Below are positions 10,962 through 21,820 of a stretch of DNA of 64,000 nt, one piece after another. This DNA comes from Flavobacteriales bacterium (GTDB lineage Bacteria; Bacteroidota; Bacteroidia; Flavobacteriales_D; Sanyastnellaceae), in the NCBI GenBank assembly GCA_016722445.1, contig JADKIZ010000011.1, positions 116,360-180,359 of the forward strand, read 5' to 3'. The translations under genes and the position numbers were made by a program. The notes under the pieces are model-generated. The model worked only from the letters and a program-made list of their open reading frames with translations. It was not told the DNA's origin and ran no database searches. Each line of letters starts with the position of its first letter. The first letter of the stretch is position 1.

Positions 10962-10991
10962 CAAAAATAACCGCAGGTCTGAATGGATCAA
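10962..10991 (-). promoter_or_regulatory. Bacteroidota promoter of valS-tpx (near-leaderless)
   Basis: On the - strand a TTG at 10991-10989 is followed after exactly 19 bp by TATTTTTG at 10969-10962, matching the TTG/TAnnTTTG promoter of Bacteroidota. The expected start of transcription (4-7 bases after the box) falls on or beside the valS ATG codons (10957 and 10954), so the mRNA would have almost no leader. Confidence 0.65.
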
Positions 10992-11001
10992 GGTTTGGAA
11001 T

Positions 11002-12030
11002 TCAGAAGCCTTCAGAAGTTTTCACCCGTTTCCACAATGCGTCCCAGGCTTCTCGAAATTCACCTTCTCCCCAATCAGGCTGGACCGGTGCCGCCTTCCA
11101 AACTCCGTTTTCCTGGAATATTCTCCAATAGAAAACAAAAGCCTCGTGTTCTTCTGTTTTGGAAAAATCAGGCCTTCCCCATTTCCCTATAAAAAAATGT
11201 AATTCTCCGTTCACTTCTCTCACAAATGTTTTTCCTTGACCAAACCAGTTGAGAACTTCAATTTCACGCTTGGCAGGATGATGATCCAATAATTCCATTT
11301 GTCTTGGATAACTGACCCACTTAACTTCACTTTGATCCTGTAGTGTTGAAAATTCAGCAAACCTGATCGTATCTGCACTCACTGCAATACCGCTCCAAAG
11401 CCAATTGTTGAACATGGAGGGAGAGGTATAAAGTTCGCCATATGAAATATGTTGGCGTTCCAATTCTTCAGCGAATTGATGATGTACTTGGTATTTATTG
11501 ACGACAGTATATCCCATGTAAAGCATGGCGTATACAACAGACGCGATGGCCCATTTGTATCGCATTTTGTTTTCACGTTTGTAAAAGAGGCAAACGATAA
11601 GTAAGAGCATGAAAGGAATGGTCCAGAATGGATCAACTACAGCGATATTATTGAATCCAATGAGGTGATTGGTGAATGGCAGCAACAATTGAGTTCCATA
11701 AGTGGTGCAACAATCCAAAAGTGTATGTGTGACAAATCCCAATAACCATAGGGAATACCATTCACGAAATGCAATTTTGCGTTTGAAGATTCTGAATGTC
11801 AGCCAGGCAAATGGAAGGGCCAACAACAGATGTACAAACATCGAATGCGAATAACTTCGGTGAATTTGAAGTTTGGTGATTTCGTCAGAAAAAAATGGAT
11901 TCATCAGAATATCTAAATCCGGTATAGTTCCGGCAATGGCACCGATGAGTTGTGCTTTGTTTCCGATTTTTTTTCCCAGTATTAACTCGCCCACAGCGGC
12001 CCCTAATACAATCTGACTGAGTGAATCCAA
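11002..12030 (-). CDS. YdjM-like membrane-bound metal-dependent hydrolase family protein
   Basis: Member of the YdjM (LexA-regulated, 'membrane-bound metal-dependent hydrolase') family, whose biochemical activity is poorly known. The N-terminus MDSLSQIVLGAAVGELILG followed by GAIAGTIPDLDIL and HRSYSHSMFVHLLLALPFAWL is the family signature, with conserved Asp and His residues of the putative metal site. Four or five hydrophobic segments occupy the first 190 residues, and the C-terminal 150 residues are soluble. Length (342 aa) is normal for the Bacteroidota version. It is transcribed away from the next gene, with a 232-bp divergent intergenic region. Confidence 0.85.
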   Translation of the reverse strand: MDSLSQIVLGAAVGELILGKKIGNKAQLIGAIAGTIPDLDILMNPFFSDEITKLQIHRSYSHSMFVHLLLALPFAWLTFRIFKRKIAFREWYSLWLLGFVTHTLLDCCTTYGTQLLLPFTNHLIGFNNIAVVDPFWTIPFMLLLIVCLFYKRENKMRYKWAIASVVYAMLYMGYTVVNKYQVHHQFAEELERQHISYGELYTSPSMFNNWLWSGIAVSADTIRFAEFSTLQDQSEVKWVSYPRQMELLDHHPAKREIEVLNWFGQGKTFVREVNGELHFFIGKWGRPDFSKTEEHEAFVFYWRIFQENGVWKAAPVQPDWGEGEFREAWDALWKRVKTSEGF

Positions 12031-12262
12031 TTGAAATTAATTTGATGCGAAGTAATGAAAAGTAATTCATATGAAGTTACCACCGATCCGAATTTGATCT
12101 AGGCCAATGTCTTGCTCAATTCTGCATGCAGACAGGAGATGCTGAACGTTAAAATGTTTCATCCGGCACCTGATTTTTACCGTTTGTCAGATGTAAAGAC
12201 TTATCTCAGGCAATCTTTCGGTCGTTTGTGGCGTCTTATGTTCTGAAGATGCAATCCAGCGA

Positions 12263-14915
12263 ATGAAAATTATCATCACAACACTCTTGTGTCTTGCGGC
12301 TGTGTTTGCCTTACGCGCTACGCATATTGTTGGTGGTTATATTCATTACGAGCAAATCGGTGATCACGAATACCGCATTGTTCTAAAGGTTTATCGCGAT
12401 TGTTTCAATGGTATCAGTGGCTTTGATGACCCCGCGAGTATTGGCGCTTTTGATGTCAATGGTGATCTTTTTGCAAACATTGAAATGGATCTGGCAGTTG
12501 CCACTGTGATAGAATTGCCGGTGGAACTGGACAACAATTGTTATTCTCCTCCATCTGATGTCTGCGTGGAGGAGTGTACATATGAGAAGATTGTCACAAT
12601 GGATGTGCCTTCAGGGGACTCACTTTGGCATATCAACGTTGTTGTCGAAACAATAGCATTGTCAATACTGAGAGTAACGATAACATTGGTATGACGGTGA
12701 ATGCTTTTATCCCAGGGCCTGAAGTGGCAAGTTGGAACAGCAATCCCGAATATGTCAGTTATCCTCCGATTTTTATTTGTTTAAATACGCCTTTTGAAAT
12801 GGATCATAGTGCCGTTGATGCAGATGGTGATCAATTGGTCTATTCATTTTGCAATCCGCTACTTACCAATGTCACAGGTAATTATATCAATCCGCCGGGA
12901 GCTCCGCCATATCCGGAAATGCCTTTCTATCCTGAGTATAGTGCAACATATCCGATTGCAAGCAGCCCGGCTTTTAACGTAAATCCGGTTACCGGACTTA
13001 TGACAGGAACACCTAATTTGATGGGGCAATTTGTGGTTGGTGTTTGTGTGGAAGAATACCGTAATGGTGTTCTGATCAGCTCATCCAACAGGGATTTTCA
13101 ATTCAATGTGACCATTTGTGAGCCCAATTTGGCACAGTCGATTCCTGTCCCAGCCGACAACTGCGCGGGAACAGTCGTTACTTTTTCGAATGTGTCGGAA
13201 AATGCCATCAGTTATCATTGGGATTTTGGAATTGAAAGCATCGACACGGATACATCCAACATCGAAAATCCTTCATACACATTTCCTGTGGCAGGAGTTT
13301 ATGACGTGAGTTTGATTGTAAATCCAGGATTGGATTGCGCCGATACTGCCGTTGTTCAGGTAAATACTTTTGAAGCACCGGATGTCGACATTCTTGTTGC
13401 GGATTATCTGTGTTTGGACAATACAGATCACTATACTTTTCAGGTAGTCGGTGATTTTCCGGATGACTCTGAGATCAATTGGAGTTTTGACAGCGGAACC
13501 GATCCTTTATCTGCAAATGCTTTTACTGTCTTTCAAGTGGCCATGAATGAATCATTGGCCGAATACAATGTGAACTTGTTGGTCGAAGCCAATGGATGTC
13601 CAACAAATGTTTCAACCATCATCAACAATCCTCCTGATCCAATTGCGATCATCGATCCGCAGGAGTCATTTTGCGATGGACTTACCTATACTTTTTCCGA
13701 AAGCAGTCTGAATACAACATCATTATTGTGGGAATTTGATGATCCCTTTTTTGATGATCAATCAACATTACCCAATCCAACGTATACCTTTTCTAATGAA
13801 GGTTCATATTTGATTTCATTGATGGCTTCGGCTCCGAATACATGCACCGATACTGCGTTCATGAATTTTGAAATTTTCGGTGGACTGGAGGCTTTTTTTG
13901 ATCCGCCCGAACCACAATGCTTGGAGGGAAATTCTTATGATTTTGAAGCTGAAGGAAATGCTTCTACAAGCGCTGTTTTTAGTTGGGAATTTCCTAGCGC
14001 TGTGAATACAACATCATCGAATATACCAAATCCTCAAAATATCCAATATGATGCGAGTGGTTGGCATGATGTCGTTTTAACTGTTCAACAAAATGGGTGC
14101 ATTGTATCATACACCGATAGTCTTTTGATTTTCAGAATTTCGAAAACGAATTTCAAATTGACACAACAATGACTTGTCCTCCGGTTACGGTGTCTTGTCT
14201 TGCTATATCTATCTCGGATGTTCCGGTGTTTTATTATTGGGATTTTGGGGATGGTACATCCAGCACTGATTCGAACCCTGTCCATGTTTATGAAGGTGGT
14301 GATCACTATGATATTGTCGGAACTGCATATACCTTATCAGGCTGTGTTGAAGAAGAAACGGTGACCTTTCCTGACGCGATTCAAATACTACCGCATCCTG
14401 TGGCTGCATTTCTGATTGAACCACAAACAATGGATATCAGTAACCCCAATATGAGTGTTACGGATGCTTCATGGGGTGCAGTGTCTTGCTACTATGAATT
14501 GAGTGATGGAAGTGTTGTTGCAGGCTGGGATTTCTCTCATCTGTGGGAATTAACGGGCACACAAACAATCACTCAGTATGTCACGAATGCCGCGGGGTGT
14601 ACTACATCGATTAGCGGTGAAGTGATCATCAATGGATTTTCATTGTACGCACCAAACTCATTTACTCCGGATTGGGATGGCGTGAATGATGTATGGTTAC
14701 CTGTAATTACCGGTGTAACAAACTACCACCTCCAAATCTTTAATCGATGGGGCGACCTCATTTTCGAAACAAAGAATCCTCTTCAACCCTGGATTGGAGA
14801 TGTGCATGAAGGTGATTATTACGCGTCAGATGGCGTTTATCAATATCGCATCATAGCTGAAGATCTTTTGGAACTTCCACACCATTTCCAAGGCCACATC
14901 ACTCTGGCCCGATAA
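12263..14915 (+). CDS. PKD-repeat T9SS type B (gliding-motility C-terminal) surface protein, frameshifted
   Basis: Large secreted surface protein. The signal peptide KIIITTLLCLAAVFALRA is followed by HIVGGYIHYEQIGDHEYRI, the usual start of a Bacteroidota adhesin family that continues into the YQRCCRNNSIVN motif. Several PKD domains follow (for example SYHWDFG, FYYWDFGDGTSSTD). The C-terminus is a CHU_C/gliding-motility domain (YAPNSFTPDWDGVNDVW ... FNRWGDLIFET), the type B T9SS sorting signal, which directs export and cell-surface attachment or release. The reading frame breaks at about 12620 (SLWHINVV should become AYQRCC) and about 14128, each by one base. The restored length is about 880 aa. 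It converges on the protease gene 15 bp downstream. Confidence 0.88.
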
Positions 14916-14930
14916 GCTTCTGAAATACGT

Positions 14931-16482
14931 TTAAATGGCCACTGCTGCTGCAACCGCTGCGCCGGCATTCAGGTTGCCGTAGCCGGTATCTGAATGTGGG
15001 TTAGGATAATATTGAGAAGTGATGGTCAGGAAATTCATGACTTCTTCTCTTGTCATTGCTGGGTCTACAGACCAAACCGTCGCAGCAATACCAGCTGCAA
15101 TGGCTGTTGCAGCGCTGCTGCCACCAATGTATTTCGCATTGTATCCACTTGCGGGCAATGAAAGTGAATTTCTGTTCGCATTAGAATTGCGTTCCATGGT
15201 CACGGTGAAATCAACTTCTGGTCCATCATGACACGAGTCGCAAGTGTTGAAATTCTCTTTCACACCAGTTACGGCAACGCATTTATCCAAAGCCGCAGGA
15301 TATACAACGCCCCACCAGCTCAACCAAGAAAACGATGTTCCAGCCGCAGCCATGAGCATTTTTCCTTTGTTGTGTGCATAGTTCACACCATCTTCTAGTA
15401 CACTGCTATAGAATGGTGTGCCGATAGACATACTCACCACTTTAACATCGGCCTTATCGCCCATTTTCACCAAAGCATTTTTTACCGCTGTGCGCTCTGA
15501 AGAAAGATCGAGCATCACATCTTCACACGCACGGATGAAGTGAAGATTCGATTTGTAAGCAACACCAGTCGTTGCACCGAAATTGTTGCGGGGACCAGCT
15601 GCCAATCCGCACATACTTGTGCCGTGTGAACATGAAGTATATGCTGATGTACCCAAAGTCTTATCTGTAGTTATCACGCGGCCAACATTACTATCACCAT
15701 CATTAAAACTACTACCAAGCAAGGTTTGTGATGAACTGATTCCTGCATCGATTACACCAATTGTAATGCCTTGTCCTTGTGCTGTGTTCCATGCACCAGG
15801 GATACTTACATTGTTGAAGTTCCAAGGCAATTTTGAATTGGGAGTTGTGGTGGTATAATCATTTGCGTTAAGCGATTGGGTAGAAGCGGAACATCCAGAA
15901 GTTGATCTTGATGCTACTTCACCATAGGAATAATCCAATGGCTCCATATACCGAACGTTTTCGAGATTGATCAAATCTGTCAACACTTTTCTGTCGGTCA
16001 TACGGAAAGTGATGATGGGTAAAACCTGGTCATCTTCGATGATGAGTTCTTTCTCATCCACTTTTTTTCCTGTGCTTTCTTCAAGGCCTTTGATTACAAA
16101 GGCGATCAAATTATCGTGCACTTTTCCAGGCACCTTCGTGTATATTGATCTTTTCAATGAAATCAGCGATGTCACCAACTTGTGCTGGCTTATATCCGAT
16201 AGCGACCGATTGATCTCCATATTGAATAGCACTCCAACGAACTGAAAAATCAACCATCTCCCAACGGAAATCACCATTGGCGATGTAGGTTTCTTTGACA
16301 ATAGCGTCAAGTCTTTCTTTTTCTAATGGGTTACCTTGTGGTATCTCGACTTTTTGAGATTTAGAAATGAGTTCACCAGTTAAGGTGGAGTTGTCGGATG
16401 ACTGATCAGTGACTGTCTCTTTTTGACATGAAATGATCAACAGGATAAAAGTAAATAACGCGAAGGATTTAATGGTTCTCAT
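14931..16482 (-). CDS. subtilisin-like (S8) serine protease lipoprotein, frameshifted
   Basis: Predicted surface or periplasmic subtilase. It begins at 16482 with a lipoprotein signal (RTIKSFALFTFILLIISCQK; lipobox Cys in IISC). A propeptide-like region follows, then the S8 catalytic domain with Asp in GVIDAGIS, His in SCSHGTSMCGLAAG and Ser in GGSSAATAIAAG. All three catalytic residues are intact. The first 115 codons and the remainder are in different frames; the break is near 16145, after GDIADFIEKIN, a one-base change. The restored protein is about 515 aa. No T9SS domain is visible, which agrees with lipid anchoring. Confidence 0.9.
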
Positions 16483-16513
16483 TTGTGATTAGTTAAGGTG
16501 CGGTGAAAGTATA

Positions 16514-17665
16514 TCAATCTTTCATTACACCAACCGGATCACAAAAAATAATGGACAACTTCAATGATCTGGGATCGATCAATGTCTGTCGAAATCCACA
16601 GTGATTTTTTCTGTAGTTGGCATCAGCCTGACAGGTAAGCACATAACCCATTTCAACTTCTCCGGGTTCGAGTGCGTAATTTACCTTCATGTTGGCATGT
16701 CCTTCACTCACGTGAGCCCTGCAAGTACAACACATTCCGCCCTTGCAACTGAATGGAATATCCATGCCACTTTTTTGTGCTGCGTCAAGAATGGATGAGC
16801 CATTCATTGGCATAAAGAAATTGGTTTCTTGACCATCATAAACCACGGTCACAGAACACTTGGAACCTTGTTCTTCAGATTTTTCCTTTGATGGAGACGT
16901 AGGTGCTGCTTGTCCATCGCCTGGAGTAGCAAATAATTCGAAATGGATTTGTTGGTCCGATAGTTTTTTTTCCTTCATGAAATCGACCACGGTCCGGATC
17001 AAAGGTTCCGGCCCACAGACAAATACTTCGTCAGTTTTATCTATTTGAATAAAGGATTTACAAAACCCTTCAATTTTATAATGATCAATTCGTCCAGAAA
17101 ATAACTCTACTTCATTTGGTTCGCCGCTCAGCACATGAAATACTCGGAATCTACCCAAATACTGGTCTTTCATGTCCTCCAGCTGATCTCGGAAAATGAT
17201 GGAATGAAACAATCGATTGCCAAAAATGATGGTCACTTCACTTCCCGGTTCGGTCTGAAGAACACTTCTTGCAATAGACATGATAGGCGTAATACCGCTA
17301 CCTGCCGCAATCAAGAGGTAATTTTTCGATTGTGCCGGATTGAGTTCAGATGTAAAATGTCCAGTTGGCGTCATCACCTGCATTACATGGCCAGCTTTTA
17401 ATTCGCGGTTCACCCATCCGGAAAATTTCCCGTTTTTAACCTCTTTGATGGCCACCCTGAGCTCATTGTCATGAATTCCGCTACAAATGGAGTAGGACCT
17501 TCTCAGGTCTTCACCACCAATGGTTTCCCTCAAAGTAAGGTACTGACCTTGTTTGAACTTATACTGTTCGGTGAGTTCGGCAGGAACTTCAAAAGCTACA
17601 GAAACACAATCGCGTGATTCTCTTCTGACATCCTTGACTTTGAGGCTGTGAAATTTTGGTCTCAT
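16514..17665 (-). CDS. paaE: phenylacetyl-CoA 1,2-epoxidase reductase subunit PaaE
   Basis: NADPH:ferredoxin-type reductase that feeds electrons to the di-iron PaaA subunit of the phenylacetyl-CoA epoxidase. An FAD-binding domain (RRSYSICSG) is followed by an NAD(P)H domain (IAAGSGITPIMSIARSVL) and a C-terminal plant-type 2Fe-2S ferredoxin domain with CKGGMCCTC and a final Cys in VLTCQ. The last residues read here (from NYRKNHCGF on) do not look like PaaE. Shifting one base in the run of six A at about 16605 gives a canonical ending ITVDFDRH and a stop at 16579, so the true protein is probably about 362 aa. It is divergent from paaA, 148 bp away. Confidence 0.93.
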   Translation of the reverse strand: MRPKFHSLKVKDVRRESRDCVSVAFEVPAELTEQYKFKQGQYLTLRETIGGEDLRRSYSICSGIHDNELRVAIKEVKNGKFSGWVNRELKAGHVMQVMTPTGHFTSELNPAQSKNYLLIAAGSGITPIMSIARSVLQTEPGSEVTIIFGNRLFHSIIFRDQLEDMKDQYLGRFRVFHVLSGEPNEVELFSGRIDHYKIEGFCKSFIQIDKTDEVFVCGPEPLIRTVVDFMKEKKLSDQQIHFELFATPGDGQAAPTSPSKEKSEEQGSKCSVTVVYDGQETNFFMPMNGSSILDAAQKSGMDIPFSCKGGMCCTCRAHVSEGHANMKVNYALEPGEVEMGYVLTCQADANYRKNHCGFRQTLIDPRSLKLSIIFCDPVGVMKD

Positions 17666-17813
17666 CTTAATTTGAACGGCGGCAAAAATAAACCGTCTCG
17701 TACTTTAGACCTTGTGATTCTTATCAAACCAAATCCCACTTTTATTGTTTCTGCATAAAACCCGTTCGAACAATTCATTTCGATCGTAAAATTGTATCGC
17801 CATTTCACGAACT

Positions 17814-18760
17814 ATGAACGAAGAAAAACTGCTTCAGTCATTCCAGACTTATGTGGATGCTGAAAACAAAATTGAAGCTAAGGACTGGATGCCCGAAGGC
17901 TACAGAAAAACGCTGATTCGCCAGATTGCGCAACACGCACATTCTGAAGTTGTCGGTATGCTGCCCGAAGGGAATTGGATCAGTCGAGCTCCTTCTCTTA
18001 GACGCAAAATGATCCTGATTTCCAAGGTGCAGGATGAAGCGGGACATGGACTTTATCTATATAGTGCTTGCGAAACTCTTGGAGTAGATCGTGACACCCT
18101 CATACAGGAACTTCATTCGGGCAATCAAAATACTCTTCTATATTTAATTATCCGACCGTATCATGGGCAGATATCGGCGCCATCGGATGGCTTGTAGATG
18201 GGGCTGCAATTGTCAATCAAGTTTCATTACAACGAACAAGTTACGGGCCTTACAGCAGGGCGATGATTCGCATTTGTAAGGAAGAAAGTTTCCACCAACG
18301 CCAGGGATATGAAATCATGATTTCGCTCGCTAAACATGGAAATGAAGCACAGAAGAGGTTGGCACAAGATGCACTGAATCGGTGGTGGTGGCCATCATTG
18401 ATGATGTTTGGCCCAAGCGATCAAAATTCTGCACACAGTGGTCAAAACATGGCCTGGAAAATTAAACGTCATAGCAATGATGAACTACGTCAAAAATTTG
18501 TCGATATGACTGTTCCTCAAGCCGAATACCTCGGTCTTACTTTACCTGATCCGCATTTGAAATGGAATGAATCCCGCGGTCATTATGATTTCGGAGAAAT
18601 CGACTGGACGGAATTCAATGAGGTGGTAAAAGGCAATGGTCCTTGCAATAAGCAACGTATCGCTACACGCAACGCAGCATATGACAAGGGAGCTTGGGTG
18701 AGGGAAGCCGCTATGGTTCATGCAGCCAAAAAGGCATCCAGAAATTCTGACGCCGCATGA
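17814..18760 (+). CDS. paaA: phenylacetyl-CoA 1,2-epoxidase catalytic subunit PaaA, frameshifted
   Basis: Catalytic di-iron subunit that epoxidises the aromatic ring of phenylacetyl-CoA, the first oxygen-dependent step of aerobic hybrid phenylacetate breakdown. The iron-ligand motifs are present: DEAGHG in ISKVQDEAGHGLYLYSACE, and EESFH in RICKEESFHQRQGYE. One base is missing at about 18120. Correcting it restores the conserved central segment SSIFNYPTVSWADIGAIGWL between the two open pieces and a full-length protein of about 315 aa. The last codon overlaps the start of the GNAT gene (ATGA). The other subunits paaBCD lie 5 kb downstream and paaE is divergent. Confidence 0.93.
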
Positions 18761-19329
18761 TGTCCGCATCATTTTCTTTTGATCCTTTTCCTCAAATTGA
18801 AACGGAAAGGTTAATGCTCTGTAGGATGAATAAAGATCATGCTTTGGACCTTTTGCGTCTGCGAAGCGATGATCAAGTGATGCAATACATCGAGAGGCCA
18901 AGACCAACAAGTGTTGAAGACGTGCATCAGTGGATCGAAGATATGGATTTGCGTATAGCAACTACGGAAAGTATTGCATGGGGTATGGTCCAAAAATCTG
19001 ATTCAAAATTTGTCGGAACTGTCGGCTACTGGAGAATGAAAAAGGAACATTTTCGTGCTGAATTGGGATATATGATGTTACCCGAATTCTGGGGCAATGG
19101 ACTCATGAGTGAAGCCATCAAAGCGGCGCTTGATTTCGCCTTCTTTAAGATGGGAATGCACAGCATTGAAGCAGATATCAATCCAGAGAATCTCGCTTCT
19201 GCCAGAATACTTGAGCGCAATGGATTTACCCGCGAGGCTTTTTTTCGGGAAAATTTCTACTGGAATGGAAAATTTCTGAATAGTGCCATCTATAGTTTGC
19301 TGAAAAGCGAATACCAAAAAGTGAAATAG
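18757..19329 (+). CDS. GNAT-family N-acetyltransferase (RimJ/RimL-like)
   Basis: Acetyl-CoA-dependent acetyltransferase of the RimJ/RimL type; the substrate is unknown. The N-terminal ETERLMLCRMNKDHALDLLRL is the usual beta1-alpha1 region. ELGYMMLPEFWGNGLMSEA (about residues 100-119) contains the acetyl-CoA-binding turn, and INPENLASARILERNGFTREA the conserved C-terminal helix. Length of 190 aa is normal. The ATG overlaps the paaA stop by four bases (ATGA), so it is co-transcribed with paaA and probably translationally coupled; an involvement in phenylacetate metabolism is not implied by its family. Confidence 0.9.
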   Translation: MMSASFSFDPFPQIETERLMLCRMNKDHALDLLRLRSDDQVMQYIERPRPTSVEDVHQWIEDMDLRIATTESIAWGMVQKSDSKFVGTVGYWRMKKEHFRAELGYMMLPEFWGNGLMSEAIKAALDFAFFKMGMHSIEADINPENLASARILERNGFTREAFFRENFYWNGKFLNSAIYSLLKSEYQKVK

Positions 19330-19568
19330 TCAATCGGTATTTTCTTCTGTTATCAGCCTTGGTGTTGAAGGTAATTCATTCACATATTCAACCTATTTCA
19401 TTCGATAAAGATTTATTGAAAACCGAGGTTGTAATCAGAACAATCTTCCATTCGTGTTACCCTTTTCTGCACCATTTTACCTGAGTGTGTTTACGTCGAT
19501 ACTTGAAGATTATTGGTGTAAAGAATCAATAAGCTTGAATGCACTTATTTTTCCTCTTGAGAATTGGG

Positions 19569-19608
19569 AAATGGAAAACGGCCATCGATGGATGGCCGTT
19601 TTCCATTT
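19569..19608. terminator. 18-bp perfect inverted repeat, probable bidirectional terminator
   Basis: The arms AAATGGAAAACGGCCATC and GATGGCCGTTTTCCATTT are perfectly complementary around a GATG loop. The hairpin sits 20 bp beyond the stop of the - strand Omp28-like gene, and about 240 bp past the GNAT gene on the + strand. The remaining sequence from 19330 to 19628 contains nothing else recognisable. Confidence 0.7.
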
Positions 19609-19628
19609 CTTGTCTTTGAAGAGAAGAA

Positions 19629-21650
19629 TTATTCTCTTACAATCGTGTAAGCATGTGCAACACCATTGATGATCACACGGGCTTTGTAAACGCCAGCTGA
19701 CCATGAAGAAGTGTTGACAGGTAAATGGTACATACCTGTATATTGACCATAATATTTTGAATTCATCAGCTTACCATCTGCACTGTAAATTTCAATGCTG
19801 ATGTCGCTGTTGTTTGTGAGGTCTATATCGATGAAACAAACATCGTTCGCTGGAATTGGATAGATCACCGCCTCTACGTTATTGCTTGCGAGGTTATCTA
19901 CTGATGTAATGGCTGTGCCTGATACAAAACCGGCAGCAACGGCTTCATCAATGGTGCAAGAGAATGCATTATCGATGGTGCCATCCGGAGCAATGACCAT
20001 TGAAATGATGTGCATATTGTTTTCATCCCAATCTGTAGGTAGTATAGCGGTAGTATTGAACGTTGAAGTATTTCCGGCATTCATTGCTCCAGTGAAAGCA
20101 TTTGGAACGCCATTGAATGATGGAGCCAGGAAACGTGCAACGTGGTCGTAAACCATCTGAGCTGCTGGAACCGGGTTTGGAAGATCTTCATATCCGCCCA
20201 TGTCTCCATTGCCACCACCTGCATACGTATTGGCTTGATTCCAAGATGAACCTGTTCCCGTTACATCGTCTTCGGTGAGTACAAAAGCTATTTTGTAATT
20301 GCCGCTTACATTTTCCTGAAAGGTAACCGTAGAGCTGATGTTCAACTCACGTGTAGTAGCGTCCCATGTTCCGCCGTGTGCGATCAATGCTTTCGGTGCA
20401 ACCTGAATTCTTTCCAAGAACGGAATTTCAAACTGTGAAGGATCGTATTCCGGTCCGCGATCTACAACACCACTTGGATAACCATTGATCAAACCAGCCA
20501 TTGGCGTATCATATGCGGTAACAGTCATTGGATCTGCGTTGTGTACTGCAATACCTATGTAAAGTTCGCCGTAACGGGTACTCAACTCTTCCATAAACAC
20601 AGCACCTCGCACACACCATGGACACCAGGTACCGGTTCCTTCTTCAGCTACCACGGCTTTACCCGCAGCTGGAACAATTGGATTCAATGTCAAAATTTTC
20701 GTGTCATCGGATGTGTCGTCATCATTCGCAACACTATTGATGTTGTACATGACTGCAGTGATGTCATTGGTGCCGGCAAGCAGTGTGTACGAATCAGTGA
20801 AATTGACTGTGTAAAATGCCAACGAAGCAATATTCACTGCGTTGATATCTTGAGTAAACGACTCACCGTTGTATGTCACCATGACACTGAACGATGTGAT
20901 TGCGGTTGTTCCCAGATTGCGCACAACAACAGAAGGTGTAGCAGTTTGTCCTGCGAGACTGCCCGACATATTATCGATACTTACTACAGCACCATTGAGA
21001 TTGGGAATCACATAATCTGTAAATTCATATGAGAAATCATCCATATAGAATTGGTTGCCAGTCAATGGAAAAATGTCGATACTGGCGATTTGTGTTGAGC
21101 CATTTGCATAGCTGCCTTGTGATACATCATCGATGAAAATTTCCCAAGTATTGGTACTGAGGTTGTTTTCCATACGAAGTTTGAACCATGCATCTTCCGG
21201 ATAACTTGCGGAAAGCAAGAGGGAACCTCCACTGGTGAACTGCGCTAGTCCGCCATCCAGAAAGTAAATGTCTGCTGCCCAGGCAGTACCTATTGCTGCC
21301 GCTTCTTGAAGGTTGAAATACGCTCCGGTACCGGCATTGACGTATAACCACATCTCCAGATTGAACTGACCTACCTCTAACTCACCAGGAAATGGCATCA
21401 CCAAATCCGTTGGACCACCCGTAGTGGCAGTTGAAGCGAAATAAACGGAGTTACTACCGCTATGTGCATTCGCTGCAGAAACGGCAACATCATCGGCTCC
21501 ACCATTTGGAGATGACCATGTTTCCCAGTCGCTGCTGGTTGCTGCGAGCATGTCGCCAGCGGTATAAGACTCAAAATCGTCTGTAAATGATTGGGCGTTT
21601 GTGCCAAGTACAAAGCACCCTGCGAGAAATGCAAGTAGAATTCTTTTCAT
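19629..21650 (-). CDS. Omp28-like T9SS protein with thioredoxin-type WCPWC motif
   Basis: Predicted secreted or surface protein of 673 aa. The ATG at 21650 is chosen because it starts a clean signal peptide (KRILLAFLAGCFVLGTNA); the open frame extends 54 codons further upstream without support. Domain order is an N-terminal lectin-like beta-sandwich beginning DDFESYTAGD (about 20-210), a CARDB/Ig-like segment (about 220-310), and an Omp28-related domain (about 320-560) with VAEEGTGTWCPWCVRGA. The last is a thioredoxin-fold CxxC active-site-like motif typical of Bacteroidota Omp28 proteins. A T9SS sorting domain (IYPIPANDVCFIDI ... SAGVYKARV) ends the protein. The role is unknown; a redox function is suggested only by the CPWC motif. 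Confidence 0.87.
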   Translation of the reverse strand: MKRILLAFLAGCFVLGTNAQSFTDDFESYTAGDMLAATSSDWETWSSPNGGADDVAVSAANAHSGSNSVYFASTATTGGPTDLVMPFPGELEVGQFNLEMWLYVNAGTGAYFNLQEAAAIGTAWAADIYFLDGGLAQFTSGGSLLLSASYPEDAWFKLRMENNLSTNTWEIFIDDVSQGSYANGSTQIASIDIFPLTGNQFYMDDFSYEFTDYVIPNLNGAVVSIDNMSGSLAGQTATPSVVVRNLGTTAITSFSVMVTYNGESFTQDINAVNIASLAFYTVNFTDSYTLLAGTNDITAVMYNINSVANDDDTSDDTKILTLNPIVPAAGKAVVAEEGTGTWCPWCVRGAVFMEELSTRYGELYIGIAVHNADPMTVTAYDTPMAGLINGYPSGVVDRGPEYDPSQFEIPFLERIQVAPKALIAHGGTWDATTRELNISSTVTFQENVSGNYKIAFVLTEDDVTGTGSSWNQANTYAGGGNGDMGGYEDLPNPVPAAQMVYDHVARFLAPSFNGVPNAFTGAMNAGNTSTFNTTAILPTDWDENNMHIISMVIAPDGTIDNAFSCTIDEAVAAGFVSGTAITSVDNLASNNVEAVIYPIPANDVCFIDIDLTNNSDISIEIYSADGKLMNSKYYGQYTGMYHLPVNTSSWSAGVYKARVIINGVAHAYTIVRE

Positions 21651-21820
21651 TGATGATTGATTTAAAAAAGTGACGCTAATGTAGACTTTTATGAATTCAA
21701 TCAACAGGCTTTTTTGACCAGTATTTGATTCCTTTAGTCCCCAATTTCGTTGCTTACCTTCTTTTATGATCTGATATGGGATACTTTTTTGCCAAATACA
21801 TCTTGAATTCAAATTTCAGA

